A stretch of 62,978 nucleotides of DNA from Lentzea sp. NBRC 105346 (GCF_030269605.1 NZ_BSTQ01000010.1:249497-312474); one strand, 5' to 3'. Positions 27,595-36,663 are shown, numbered from the stretch's first letter. The notes: generated by a model from the letters alone, not told the origin. Translations and numbers: made by a program.

Positions 27595-29702
27595 CCATCA
27601 CCGCTGAGGAAGCAAAGGCGATCTTCCCCGACGAGGTCGTCACGCACGCCAAGACCCGGCTGATCTCCGTGCCCGGTCTGGACAAGCCGGTCGCGATCAT
27701 CACGATCGACAACGGCCTGGACCACACGCGTCCGTCGACGTTCGGCCCGCAGTCGCTGGTGTCGCTGGGCGCCGCGTTCGACGAGGCGTACGCCGCCTCG
27801 CCGGCCGCGATCGCCGTGACCGGCAAGCCGTTCATCTTCGCCGTGGGCGCGGACCTGACCGCCGTCGAGGGCGCGACGGACCGCTCGCAGGGTCTGACGA
27901 TCGGCAAGCTGGGCCACGACGTCTTCAAGAAGTTCACCGACTCGGACATCCCGACGTTCGCGTTCATCAACGGCGCGGTCATGGGTGGCGGCCTGGAGCT
28001 GGCGCTGTCGTGCCACTACCGGACGCTGGCGTCGAACGCGGCCGCGATCGCGCTGCCCGAGGTGTTCCTGGGCCTGTTCCCGGGCTGGGGCGGCACGCAG
28101 CTGCTGCCGAACCTGATCGGTGCGAACGACGCGGTCACCGTGATCTTCGAGAACGCGTTGAACCAGAACAAGATGCTCAAGCCCGCCGAGGCGCTGAAGC
28201 TGGGCATCGCGGACGTGCTGTTCGACTCCGCGGACTACCTGGAGCAGTCGCTGCTGTGGCTGTCCGGTGTGGTGCGTGGCGAGATCTCGGTGCCCCGCAA
28301 GGAGATCGACCGCGGTGAGGCGTGGGACGCGGCCGTCGCGCGCGCCAAGGCCATCGTCGCCGGCAAGACCAAGGGCGCCGCTCCCGGTGCGGAGAAGGCG
28401 CTGGCGCTGCTGGAGCTGGCGCGCGAGAACGACCTCGAGAAGGGCTACGCCGCCGAGACCGAGGGCCTCGCGGACCTCGTCATGAGCGACGAGCTGCGCG
28501 CGGGCCTGTACTCGTTCAACCTGGTGCAGAAGCGCGCGAAGCGGCCGGCCGGTGCGCCGGACAAGTCGTTGGCGCGCAACGTGACCAAGGTCGGCATCGT
28601 CGGCGCGGGCCTGATGGCCTCGCAGATGGCGCTGCTGTTCCTGCGTCGCCTGCACGTGCCGGTCGTGCTGACCGACATCGACCAGGCGCGAGTGGACAAG
28701 GGCGTCGGCTACGTCCACTCCGAGGTCGACAAGCTGCTGGGCAAGAAGCGCATCTCGCCGGACGAGGCGAACCGCCTCAAGGCGCTCGTCTCGGGCTCGC
28801 TGGACAAGGCCGCGTTCTCCGACGCCGACTTCGTCATCGAGGCCGTGTTCGAGGACCTCGCGGTGAAGCAGCAGGTGTTCGCCGAGGTCGAGGAGCACGT
28901 CTCCCCCGAGGCGATCCTCGCGACCAACACGTCGTCACTGTCCATCACGGACATGGCGTCGAAGCTGAAGCACCCCGAGCGGGTCGTGGGCTTCCACTTC
29001 TTCAACCCGGTCGCGGTCATGCCGCTGCTGGAGATCGTGCGCGCCGAGCAGACCGACGACGCGACGCTGGCGACGGCGTTCAAGATCGGCAAGGAGCTCA
29101 AGAAGTCCTGCGTGCTGGTGAAGGACGCCCCGGCGTTCGTCGTGAACCGCCTGCTGACCCGCTTCATGGGCGAGGTCATCAAGTCGGTCGACGAGGGCAC
29201 GTCGTTCGAGGTGGCGGACAAGGCGACCGACCCGCTCGGCCTGCCGATGACGCCGATGATCCTGCTGCAGCTGGTGGGTTCGGCCGTCGCGCTGCACGTG
29301 TCCGAGACGATGCACGCGGCGTTCCCCGACCGTTTCTCCGTGTCGCCGAACATGAAGAAGTTCGTCGCGGCGGGCAAGACCGGTGTCTGGCAGTGGGATT
29401 CCGCCGGCAACCAGACGGTCGACCCCGAGGTGCTCGAGCTCTGGGAGTTCGGCTCGTCGCCGCTGACCGGTGACGAGGTCAAGACCCGTGCTCTGGAGGC
29501 GCTGGCCGAGGAGATCCGCATCATGCTCGACGAGGGCGTGGTGCAGGAGGCGCAGGACATCGACCTGTGCATGATCCTCGGCGCGGGCTGGCCGTTCTGG
29601 CTGGGCGGCATCACGCCGTACCTGGACCGGTCCGGCATCTCGGAGAAGGTGACCGGCAAGCGGTTCCTCGCCCCCGGCGTGGCTTCCGTGCCGTCTGCCT
29701 GA
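27591..29702 (+). CDS. fadB: Fatty-acid oxidation multifunctional enzyme (enoyl-CoA hydratase / 3-hydroxyacyl-CoA dehydrogenase)
   Basis: 703 aa. An N-terminal crotonase domain (oxyanion loop FAVGADLTA, then GGGLELALSCHYR and PEVFLGLFPGWGGT) is followed from about residue 330 by a Rossmann domain (VGIVGAGLMASQMA) and the HACD core GFHFFNPVAVMPL. It hydrates enoyl-CoA and oxidises the 3-hydroxyacyl-CoA. It is coupled to fadA through a GTGA overlap and followed by a clear GC-rich terminator. Confidence 0.95.
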   Translation: MTITAEEAKAIFPDEVVTHAKTRLISVPGLDKPVAIITIDNGLDHTRPSTFGPQSLVSLGAAFDEAYAASPAAIAVTGKPFIFAVGADLTAVEGATDRSQGLTIGKLGHDVFKKFTDSDIPTFAFINGAVMGGGLELALSCHYRTLASNAAAIALPEVFLGLFPGWGGTQLLPNLIGANDAVTVIFENALNQNKMLKPAEALKLGIADVLFDSADYLEQSLLWLSGVVRGEISVPRKEIDRGEAWDAAVARAKAIVAGKTKGAAPGAEKALALLELARENDLEKGYAAETEGLADLVMSDELRAGLYSFNLVQKRAKRPAGAPDKSLARNVTKVGIVGAGLMASQMALLFLRRLHVPVVLTDIDQARVDKGVGYVHSEVDKLLGKKRISPDEANRLKALVSGSLDKAAFSDADFVIEAVFEDLAVKQQVFAEVEEHVSPEAILATNTSSLSITDMASKLKHPERVVGFHFFNPVAVMPLLEIVRAEQTDDATLATAFKIGKELKKSCVLVKDAPAFVVNRLLTRFMGEVIKSVDEGTSFEVADKATDPLGLPMTPMILLQLVGSAVALHVSETMHAAFPDRFSVSPNMKKFVAAGKTGVWQWDSAGNQTVDPEVLELWEFGSSPLTGDEVKTRALEALAEEIRIMLDEGVVQEAQDIDLCMILGAGWPFWLGGITPYLDRSGISEKVTGKRFLAPGVASVPSA

Positions 29703-29709
29703 TGTTCTC

Positions 29710-29745
29710 GGGCCCGGCCCCTCTCCCGTGGGGGCCGGGCCCTTT
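29710..29745. terminator. Rho-independent-like terminator after fadB
   Basis: A 12-bp GC-only stem (29710-29721 with 29731-29742, GGGCCCGGCCCC type) encloses a 9-nt loop and is followed by TTTG on the plus strand. It sits 8 nt after the fadB stop and just before the convergent DUF2199 stop, so it could serve both. Confidence 0.85.
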
Positions 29746-29746
29746 G

Positions 29747-30253
29747 CTATCCGTGCAGTACCCGTTCCGTGATCGCCTGGATGCGCTGCAGCGTGATGCC
29801 CTGGCGTTGTTCGACGGCCAGCGGATGATCGGTCGGCTCCAGCTCGACCGTGGGCCGCACGCCGACCTCCTGCGTGTGCAGGTTCGTCTTGAGGTTCAAC
29901 GTGCTGGGCTCGTAGACGAGCAGCTCGGTGCTCAGCCAGCCGAAGTACGGCGGCTCGTTCACCCGATCGGGGTCATGCCAGACCTCGCCCATGCGGTCGT
30001 AGTTGGTCTCGCTCAACGAGACCCACACGCCCCACTCGAAGTCGGTGTCCGAGTCCAGCACCGGCAGCACGATCCGGCCGCGCACGAAGAAGTGCTCGTC
30101 GTTGATCACGCATTGTTCCTCGCCGAGCACGTAACCGGGCAGGCCCTCGTACTCATCCCGCCAGTACGCGGGTGCCGCCGCGGTGTAGCCGAACGGCATC
30201 CCCTCGTGGCGCTGGTCGCAGCGCGAGCAGAAGAACCCCAGTGTGGTCGACAC
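29747..30253 (-). CDS. DUF2199 family protein
   Basis: 168 aa, cytoplasmic. An N-terminal CSRCDQRHEGMPFGYTAAAP segment and the later FEWGVWVSLS motif match DUF2199. The CxxC at the start could bind zinc. Function unknown. It is convergent with fadB and stands alone. Confidence 0.82.
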   Translation of the reverse strand: MSTTLGFFCSRCDQRHEGMPFGYTAAAPAYWRDEYEGLPGYVLGEEQCVINDEHFFVRGRIVLPVLDSDTDFEWGVWVSLSETNYDRMGEVWHDPDRVNEPPYFGWLSTELLVYEPSTLNLKTNLHTQEVGVRPTVELEPTDHPLAVEQRQGITLQRIQAITERVLHG

Positions 30254-30359
30254 GTCGACAGCGTAAGCCGCCAGATCGACAACGGAAGGTTATTCATCCG
30301 ATCCACGTGACCGGGCAAATCGGGTGACCATTCGCGGCCTGGCGTGTTTCGATCGCGCG

Positions 30360-30506
30360 GTGACGACCCCGGCGATCCTGCTCGACGTTGACGGGCCGCT
30401 GAACCCGTACATGGCGAAACCCGAACGACGCCCGGCCGGCTACACGACGCACCGGCTCTGGCCCGCTCACCTCGCGGAGATCCGGTCGTACCTCACCTCG
30501 CGGTGA
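30360..30506 (+). pseudogene. Truncated HAD-like hydrolase (N-terminal fragment)
   Basis: The 48-residue frame begins with ILLDVDGPLNPYMAKP, motif I (DxDG) of an actinobacterial HAD-type protein, followed by GYTTHRLWP. It then stops; full-length relatives I recall are several times longer. Motifs II to IV are absent, so it cannot be an active hydrolase. The last residues (EIRSYLTSR) probably come from an internal deletion joining distant parts. The GTG at 30360 is the likely original start. Confidence 0.6.
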
Positions 30507-30974
30507 TCATCCGATCCGATCCGGCCCACGCCAGGCGATCACGAATGCCGCGATGCCGAGCGCCGCACCGACCGTGCCCACCGTGACCACCGTGACCACG
30601 ACGGAAGCGGACGGTCCGGTCAGAGCCGTCGCGACGACCAGAGCCAGCATGAGCGCGGCCGCCATCAGTGCGAGCACGCCGGCCACGTGCGCCCTGGTCA
30701 GCTTGCGCCGCAGCACGTCGGCGAACGACAGCGGCACGGGCTCGGCCTCGATGTGGCCGGACCCGGTCAGGTCGTGCAACCGCGACCACACCGACGGCGA
30801 GACCGCCAGGACGTTCTCGAACACGACGCCTTCCCGCAGCGTCACGTAGACGCGGGCCTCCTCGTGCCCGGCCACGACCAGGCGCACGGTGTCGCCGCTG
30901 GCCAGCCGGAGGCGGTCGCAGCGCGCCCACGCCGTCGAGCCGGAGAGTTTGTCGCTCTCGACGACGCGCAGCAT
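30507..30974 (-). CDS. Membrane protein of the type VII toxin locus, unknown function
   Basis: 155 aa. The N-terminal 100 residues are soluble (LRVVESDKLSGSTAWARCD at the start). Two membrane helices follow at the C-terminus (VAGVLALMAAALMLALVVA and a Val/Gly-rich segment). The ATG overlaps the upstream stop (TGATG), so it is coupled to the Cys-rich protein. No known family recognised; context suggests a role with the toxin genes upstream, possibly immunity at the membrane. Confidence 0.65.
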   Translation of the reverse strand: MLRVVESDKLSGSTAWARCDRLRLASGDTVRLVVAGHEEARVYVTLREGVVFENVLAVSPSVWSRLHDLTGSGHIEAEPVPLSFADVLRRKLTRAHVAGVLALMAAALMLALVVATALTGPSASVVVTVVTVGTVGAALGIAAFVIAWRGPDRIG

Positions 30975-31525
30975 CAGAAACCCAGTGAGGACGCGAGCCG
31001 CACCATCAGCATCGTGTCGAGCAGGAGCACCGGCACCGGCATCTGCGGACCTCCCGGCAACTGGAGGATCGACCGCTCCAACGACCACCCCCGGCGCGCG
31101 GCGACGGCGGCGGCCAGCACCGCCGCGGCGTACTCGGCCCGGTTGCGGCTCGGATCGGATGGCGGCTCGATGGTACGCATCTCGCCACTCACCCGCTCTA
31201 CCAGAACGTCCGATCCGAGCCGTTCGCGAACCTGCAGCCAGACGGCTTCGGGGTCGGTCGTGAACTGCTTCAGCGCGTGGTGCAGGTCGTCGACGAACCG
31301 GTGATCCATCAGTGACCGCCCGGCCGCCGCCAGTCTCGGGGCCTCGTCGGCGAAAGAGCGGGGTTCGGGCCCCGCGGACAACGCCCTGCGCGCGGCGCCG
31401 GCCGTGATGCAGTCGACGCAGCGGAAGGGGACCAGCTCACCGTGGTGGGCGCATGCGGTCGCGGTGCAGACGGCGCAGGTGGCGATGCCGTCCTGGGCCG
31501 CGCAGAGGTAACAGGTGTCGGCCAT
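30974..31525 (-). CDS. Cys-rich putative zinc-binding protein, unknown function
   Basis: 183 aa. The first 40 residues carry CYLC, CAVC, CAHH and CVDC, a B-box-like arrangement likely to bind two zinc ions. The rest is helical (for example AVWLQVRERLGSDVLVERVS) without motifs I know. It is coupled to the downstream membrane protein (TGATG) and lies 30 nt after the 75-aa gene, in the same direction as the toxin gene, so it is likely part of that operon. Confidence 0.65.
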   Translation of the reverse strand: MADTCYLCAAQDGIATCAVCTATACAHHGELVPFRCVDCITAGAARRALSAGPEPRSFADEAPRLAAAGRSLMDHRFVDDLHHALKQFTTDPEAVWLQVRERLGSDVLVERVSGEMRTIEPPSDPSRNRAEYAAAVLAAAVAARRGWSLERSILQLPGGPQMPVPVLLLDTMLMVRLASSLGF

Positions 31526-31555
31526 ACCCCTGACATCGCGCTGATCCCGGCGCCG

Positions 31556-31783
31556 TTACGCCTGGTAGACCAGCCTCTCCGGGGCCTCGCCGCCGTGCCA
31601 CGCGCGGGCCAGCTTTCGGGCCGCGGCCTGGAACACGGCGTCGGGACGGCCGTCGTCGGGCAGGATCGTGTCGGCCTGTTTGTCCAGCACGAGGTAGCGG
31701 TCCGCACCACCGTCGGTGTGGAACCGGTAGCGAAGCCGCTCCGGCGTGTCCTCTTCCTTGTGCAGGTACACGAGCATGGCCAT
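31556..31783 (-). CDS. Small acidic protein next to the toxin, candidate immunity protein
   Basis: 75 aa (MAMLVYLHKEEDTPERLRYR at the start), no signal or membrane segment. It begins 6 nt after the stop of the putative toxin gene, the usual place for a cognate immunity gene. No homologous family is recognised, so immunity is an inference from position and size only. Confidence 0.6.
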   Translation of the reverse strand: MAMLVYLHKEEDTPERLRYRFHTDGGADRYLVLDKQADTILPDDGRPDAVFQAAARKLARAWHGGEAPERLVYQA

Positions 31784-31789
31784 CCGGCC

Positions 31790-33061
31790 CTACCTCCAGG
31801 GTGCGCTGAAGTCCTCGTTGGTGGGCTCCGGAATCCGGTCCTGCCAGTTGGACACCTTGTTCGCCGCCCCGTGCGCCTCGCGGTACGACGCGTTCGGGTG
31901 CTGCTGCCAGTATCGGCTCTCCGCCAGCTCGTGCTCGAGCAGCGCCAGGTCCTCCGGTTTACCCCGGCCGGACCGCAGCCGCAGCCACGCCTCGGCCATG
32001 TCGGGGTTCGAGTCGAACCGGGCCATCACCGTGCCGCCGCTGTGTCCCTCCAACGGATGCAGCTCGTCGAACACGTGCTTCTTGATCTGCTCCAGCTCGG
32101 CGCGGCTGAACCCGCGACTGCCGTCGAGCCGCGGCACGTCGGACATGTGCTTCGTCAGGTCGTCGAGGTCGTCGGAGTGCCGGATCGCCTGGTAGGCGTC
32201 GTCCGCCCAGCGGTCGGCCTTGAGGATCGAGTCGACCGAGCCGGTGTGCTTCGGGCGTTTGCCGCCGGTCTGGCCGGGGATCGGGATGTCGTCGGCCTTG
32301 CGCAACGGCTTGCGCAGGTCGTGCAGCACCTTGCGGACCTTGGCGAAGATGTCGCCGAGCTTGCGCAGCAACGGCATCAGCCGGTTCATGGTGCGGACGA
32401 GCTTCTTGACGATCTCGGCGATCTTGCCCGCCCACCGCGCCACCGCGGCGGACGCCTGCGCGGCCACGACTGGCGCCGCGAGGCCGAGAGTGAAGATCGC
32501 TTCGGCGGCCCACGAGATGAGCCGGCCGCACAGGTCCGCCACGAGGTCGCGAACGAACTCGCGCACCACAGCGACGACGACGCCCGCCATCTCGACCGCC
32601 GAGCCGAAGCTCTCCGACGCCGTCGCGGCGCTGCCGAGCACGCTGGCGGTGTTGGTGGCGGCCGCGCGATAGGCGTCCCCGGCCTTGCCCTGCCAGCCCG
32701 CGGTGTCGGCGGTGAAGTCGCGCGTGTAGTCGTCCTTGACGTCGGCGACGGCCTTCGCGACGTTCTTCCACGTCCTGGCATGCGCGGCGACGAGGTCGGC
32801 GTTGCCCGCCAGCCAGTCGAGCACGTCGGACAACGGTTTGACGTGCTCGATCAGCCACGCGAAGCCGGCCGACAGCAGCGAGCCGAGCGGGTCGACGTAG
32901 ATGCTGAGTCCCTCGAGCCCGACACCCAGGACGCCGAGCCCGATGTCGATCCAGCTGCCGCTCTCGATGCCCTGCGCGACGTCGGCGACCGACTCGGCGA
33001 TACCGATTCCCGTGTACCAGCGGGTGCTGTCCTGTTCCTGCGCGATCAGCGGGTTCGTCAT
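31790..33061 (-). CDS. WXG100-type type VII secretion substrate with C-terminal toxin-like domain
   Basis: 423 aa. The N-terminal 230 residues resemble actinobacterial WXG-like proteins: a hydrophobic region (DPLGSLLSAGFAWLIEHVKP) and the WxG turn GWQGKAGDAYR. A basic linker then leads to a C-terminal domain (about 300-423) containing EHELAESRYW, with HExxE at 377-381, and SYREAHGAA. That pattern recurs at the ends of polymorphic toxins I have seen, but I cannot name the domain or its activity. It is coupled to the EspC-like gene (TGATG). It is probably exported by an ESX system encoded elsewhere and neutralised by a neighbour. Confidence 0.72.
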   Translation of the reverse strand: MTNPLIAQEQDSTRWYTGIGIAESVADVAQGIESGSWIDIGLGVLGVGLEGLSIYVDPLGSLLSAGFAWLIEHVKPLSDVLDWLAGNADLVAAHARTWKNVAKAVADVKDDYTRDFTADTAGWQGKAGDAYRAAATNTASVLGSAATASESFGSAVEMAGVVVAVVREFVRDLVADLCGRLISWAAEAIFTLGLAAPVVAAQASAAVARWAGKIAEIVKKLVRTMNRLMPLLRKLGDIFAKVRKVLHDLRKPLRKADDIPIPGQTGGKRPKHTGSVDSILKADRWADDAYQAIRHSDDLDDLTKHMSDVPRLDGSRGFSRAELEQIKKHVFDELHPLEGHSGGTVMARFDSNPDMAEAWLRLRSGRGKPEDLALLEHELAESRYWQQHPNASYREAHGAANKVSNWQDRIPEPTNEDFSAPWR

Positions 33062-33363
33062 CAGAGGTTCCCGAACATCACGGCCGCGTCGTCCTCACGC
33101 CGCTCGTACTCGTCCGCGGTGTGCCGGATGTTCGTGGCGATCTCGGTGACTCCGTTCTGGCCGGCGGCGAGCGCGTCGAACGCCTCCTGCGCGACGTCGT
33201 CCATCAGCGGCGGGATGAACGAGCAGATCTTGCCGTAGGCGTCGGTCTGCATCCGGACGTGCCGGGCGGCGAACAACGCCTCGCCGAGCCGGGCCGCCAG
33301 CCGGTCGATCTTCTCGGCGTGCGCCCGCAGTTCGGCGGGCAGCACCTCGTACCCACCACTCAT
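33061..33363 (-). CDS. EspC-like / WXG100-sized type VII secretion protein
   Basis: 100 aa, fully helical. The start SGGYEVLPAELRAHAEKIDR matches the ESX secretion-associated (EspC/DUF2580) pattern. Such proteins pair with the larger WXG protein as chaperone or co-substrate. It overlaps the toxin gene (TGATG) and follows the YbaB-like gene by 7 nt, so the three are one operon. Confidence 0.8.
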   Translation of the reverse strand: MSGGYEVLPAELRAHAEKIDRLAARLGEALFAARHVRMQTDAYGKICSFIPPLMDDVAQEAFDALAAGQNGVTEIATNIRHTADEYERREDDAAVMFGNL

Positions 33364-33370
33364 GGCCGCC

Positions 33371-33829
33371 TCATTCGAAGAACGATTCGTCGGGAATGTC
33401 GTCGTCGGTACGCGGCTTCGGCCGTGGCGCCTCCGGCTCGGCCTCACCGAACCGCCGGCGGTAGTTGTCGACGAGCATCCGTCGCGTCTCCGGCAGGTCG
33501 TCGCCGACCGCGGCGGCCGTCGCCTCACGCACTCGCTCCGAGATGCGCGACTGCGCTCTTCGCAGGCAGCCCATGACGAGCGGGCCGAGCTCGCTCGGGC
33601 GCACCCGCGACGCCGCGTCGTCGAACCGGATGTCGGTCGGCACGCCGTTCGCGTCGACGGTGACGGAGACGGCGCCGCTCGTCTCGGTGATCTGGATGCG
33701 GTCGACCTGGTCGCGAACCTGCTGCATCCGATCGGCCCGCTGGCGCACGCCCTCGACCCAGTCGTCGATTCCCCGTTCCACCTGGGACGGGTCGCCGCTG
33801 AGCAGGGAATCCCACCGTGGTTCGGACAT
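33371..33829 (-). CDS. YbaB/EbfC family nucleoid-associated-like protein
   Basis: 152 aa. The segment SGAVSVTVDANGVPTDIRFD is the YbaB/EbfC beta-sheet signature; the flanks are helical with an acidic C-terminus. In actinomycetes such proteins often open WXG100/type VII loci, as here. ATG 33829 follows a GGGGG-rich site. An in-frame extension upstream would run into the divergent promoter and is rejected. Confidence 0.82.
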   Translation of the reverse strand: MSEPRWDSLLSGDPSQVERGIDDWVEGVRQRADRMQQVRDQVDRIQITETSGAVSVTVDANGVPTDIRFDDAASRVRPSELGPLVMGCLRRAQSRISERVREATAAAVGDDLPETRRMLVDNYRRRFGEAEPEAPRPKPRTDDDIPDESFFE

Positions 33830-33906
33830 CGAACCCCCTCTCCCCGCGCTGTTATATCCCCCGATGGCCGTTGCGCGCCACGAAATCGTTGCCAACACTC
33901 TGATGG

Positions 33907-35760
33907 ATGGCACGACTGGCGGAACGCATCACTGCGGCACGAAGACGGGCGTTCGTCGGACGCGCCGGCGAACTGGACGAGTTCCGCCTGCTGCTGCGGC
34001 CGGGCGCGACCGAAGCGATCCTGTTCGTCCACGGACCTGGGGGCACGGGTAAGTCCACACTGTTGCGACAGTTCGGCTGGCTCGCCGAGGACGCCGGCCG
34101 CGAGGTCGTCTGGCTCGACGGCCGCGACCCCGTCGCCAGGGTGGAGGCCGAACACGCGGCCGTGCTGGTGGACAACGCCGAACTGGTCGACACGTGGCTG
34201 CGCGAGGAGCTGCTCCCCCACCTCGGCGACGACGTCGTGGTCGCCATCGCGGGCCGCGAACCGCCGTCCGTCGCGTTCCGCACGGACCCCGGCTGGCGCA
34301 GCCTCATCCGGACGATCCGTCTCACCAACCTCGACCGCGACACCGGCCGCGAACTGCTGCGGCTACGCGGTGTTTCGGACGACAAACACGAGCAGGCACT
34401 GGAGTTCACCCACGGTCACCCACTCGCGCTGGCGCTGCTCGCGGACGTCTGCGCCCAGTCCGACCTGCCGAACATCACGGCCACACCCGAGGTGCTCAAC
34501 ACCCTGCTGCGCAGCCTGATCGGCACCGTGCCGTCCCCGTTGCACCTGACCGCGCTGGAGGCCTGCTCACAGGTCCTGGTCACCACGGAACCGCTGCTCG
34601 CGGCGTTGCTGGACGTGCCGGACGCGCGCGTGATCTTCGACTGGCTGCGCGATCTGTCCATCATGGACTATGCGCCGCGCGGCCTGGTGCTGCACGACTT
34701 CGTCCGCGAAACCCTGGCCACGGAACTGCGCTGGCGCCAGCCGGACGCCTATTCGCTTCTCCACCAACGGGCCCGGACGTACTACCAGCAGCAGTTCCCG
34801 GCGCAGCAGGCCGTTCTGCTCGACTTCGCGTTCCTGCACCGTGACTCACCCGTGCTGGGCCCGTACCTCAAGCACGTCAACGCCGCGGCCGACGACTTCG
34901 CCGTCACGCGAACGTCCGATGTGGAATGGAACTCGCTGCGCGAGGTGATCGCCGTGCACGAGGGCGAGGAGTCGGCGTCCGAGGCGGACCGCTGGTACCG
35001 CGAACAACCGCATTCCGTGTCGGTCATCAGGAATCGCGACGGTGCGGCCGTCGGCCTGATCGTCGCGCCGGTCGCCGACGGCACGCTGCTGGTCCGCCAC
35101 TGGATGGCGCTGGACACCTACCAGGCCGTGTCGCCGGTGCAGATGTTCATCACGCTGCACCTCGTCCGCCGCTACCTGACCACACCGGGACTCGGCCAGG
35201 TGAACGTGGTGTGCGCCGACCCGGACTTCTGGACGGAAGCCTTCCGCTACACCGACTTCCACCGTCTGCCCGGCGAGGACTTCACCCTGGACGGCAAGCG
35301 GTTCGGCGTGTTCGGCCACGACTGGCACGCCGTGCCACCGATGCAGTGGATGGCCCTGCTGGCCGACCGCGAGCAGGCCACAGAGGTCCCGGACGCCCCG
35401 CGCGTGCTGAGCGAGGCCGAGTTCGCCGAGGCCGTGCGCACGGCGTTGCGCGACTTCACCCGCCCGGACCGCCTGCGGGGTGCGCCGATCGGCCGGGACG
35501 ACATCACGCGGGCCGCCCGAGTCATGGAGGCGTCACCGCGCGACCGCCGGACGTTCCGCGTGCTGCACCACACCTACCTGCAGCCCGCCGAGACGCAGGC
35601 GGCCGCCGCCGAGCTGCTCGACCTGCCGATGACGACCTACCGTCGCCATCTCACGGCCGGCGTCGCGCGCATCACCGAGATCCTGTGGCAGGAACTGGCT
35701 GGTTCGCGAGCTCACCCGCCGGCTGCGGACGAGGCCAAGTCCAGGCATACCAAACAATGA
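33907..35760 (+). CDS. AAA/STAND ATPase with C-terminal regulatory domain
   Basis: 617 aa. The P-loop is GPGGTGKST (43-51), preceded by a FVGRAGELDEF entry motif, with VLVDNAEL as a Walker B-like strand. Residues 340-490 are mixed alpha/beta and resemble an acetyltransferase-like fold (weak). The last 100 residues (HHTYLQPAETQAAAAELLD, then TTYRRHL) look like a sigma-region-4-type helix-turn-helix. It is probably a signal-dependent transcription regulator. It is divergent from the type VII locus with 77 nt between, so it may control it. Its 3' end overlaps the convergent DUF6326-like gene by 89 nt. Confidence 0.75.
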   Translation: MARLAERITAARRRAFVGRAGELDEFRLLLRPGATEAILFVHGPGGTGKSTLLRQFGWLAEDAGREVVWLDGRDPVARVEAEHAAVLVDNAELVDTWLREELLPHLGDDVVVAIAGREPPSVAFRTDPGWRSLIRTIRLTNLDRDTGRELLRLRGVSDDKHEQALEFTHGHPLALALLADVCAQSDLPNITATPEVLNTLLRSLIGTVPSPLHLTALEACSQVLVTTEPLLAALLDVPDARVIFDWLRDLSIMDYAPRGLVLHDFVRETLATELRWRQPDAYSLLHQRARTYYQQQFPAQQAVLLDFAFLHRDSPVLGPYLKHVNAAADDFAVTRTSDVEWNSLREVIAVHEGEESASEADRWYREQPHSVSVIRNRDGAAVGLIVAPVADGTLLVRHWMALDTYQAVSPVQMFITLHLVRRYLTTPGLGQVNVVCADPDFWTEAFRYTDFHRLPGEDFTLDGKRFGVFGHDWHAVPPMQWMALLADREQATEVPDAPRVLSEAEFAEAVRTALRDFTRPDRLRGAPIGRDDITRAARVMEASPRDRRTFRVLHHTYLQPAETQAAAAELLDLPMTTYRRHLTAGVARITEILWQELAGSRAHPPAADEAKSRHTKQ

Positions 35761-36133
35761 ACACGGTGCAGGCCACTTCGATGGTGGCGAAGAACGCGTA
35801 GAAGACGTTCACCGGCCCGCCGGTCAGCGACCAGGTCACCGCCGCCGTGTGCAGCACGCCGGCGACGACGTTGGCCCACCGGTTCACGCCGCGCGGAAGC
35901 AGCCGCGCCAGCAGGACCATCACGATCGCGGTCTCCATGAGGACGGCCATGATCAGGACGAACCCCTGGGTGATGGGGATGTCCACAACGTAGCCGGACA
36001 GCAGCCGCTCGTGTTCTTCCTTCTGCAGCACCGGATTGAAGAACAACCCGATGATGTCGGCGTAGGCGTAGTTGAGCACCGCGAAGATCCACAGCGTGGA
36101 CAGCACGACTTTCCGGTCTCTGGTGGCGGCCAT
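35672..36133 (-). CDS. DUF6326-like four-TM membrane protein
   Basis: 153 aa. The start VVLSTLWIFAVLNYAYADI and four hydrophobic helices match the small DUF6326-type family. ATG 36133 has GGGAG 7 nt upstream, so the longer in-frame start at 36226 is rejected. The last 89 nt overlap the 3' end of the convergent ATPase gene. Function unknown. Confidence 0.78.
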   Translation of the reverse strand: MAATRDRKVVLSTLWIFAVLNYAYADIIGLFFNPVLQKEEHERLLSGYVVDIPITQGFVLIMAVLMETAIVMVLLARLLPRGVNRWANVVAGVLHTAAVTWSLTGGPVNVFYAFFATIEVACTVFIVWYAWTWPRPQPAGELANQPVPATGSR

Positions 36134-36243
36134 GTTCACACTCCCGCTAGTGCGCTGTTGCCGTGACGGTACGGCGACCACCCAGCCCCGGACATCGGGG
36201 AGAAACCCGGACATCGCGGCCCTCACCAGCGATGATGAGGATC

Positions 36244-36663
36244 ATGACTGCTTTCGACGGCGTGGCGCCCTGCTTCTCGTTCACCCCGCGCTTCTACGAG
36301 ATCGACGGCCAGGGCGTCATGTTCAACATGTGGTACCTGGCCTACGCCGACGAGGCCGTCGACGCGTTCTTCGTCGAGCGCGGCCTGCCGTACAAGGACT
36401 GGCAGGGCATGGGGTTCGACGTGCACGTCGTGCACGTGGAGCTCGACTTCGCCGCCGGGGTGAAGAACCGGGACCTGACCGAGGTCCTGGTCAGCCCGTC
36501 CCGGATCGGCGGGAAGAGCTTCACCCTCGACTTCGCCTTCCGCCGGGACGGGGACGTCACGTGCACCGGCCGCATCGTCTACGCCACGGTGTCCACCGAG
36601 GGCCACGGCACCATCGCGCTGCCCGCCCGGCTGGTCGAAGCTCTCGGCGAGGTCCGCGGATGA
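36244..36663 (+). CDS. Acyl-CoA thioesterase, 4HBT hotdog family
   Basis: 139 aa, single hotdog domain. The N-terminal FYEIDGQGVMFNMWYLAYAD carries the 4HBT-type Asp and the long helix. It probably hydrolyses an acyl- or aryl-CoA; the substrate cannot be read from sequence. ATG 36244 chosen; the in-frame ATGs at 36232 and 36235 (MMRIM) are possible because the Shine-Dalgarno signal is weak here. Confidence 0.82.
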   Translation: MTAFDGVAPCFSFTPRFYEIDGQGVMFNMWYLAYADEAVDAFFVERGLPYKDWQGMGFDVHVVHVELDFAAGVKNRDLTEVLVSPSRIGGKSFTLDFAFRRDGDVTCTGRIVYATVSTEGHGTIALPARLVEALGEVRG

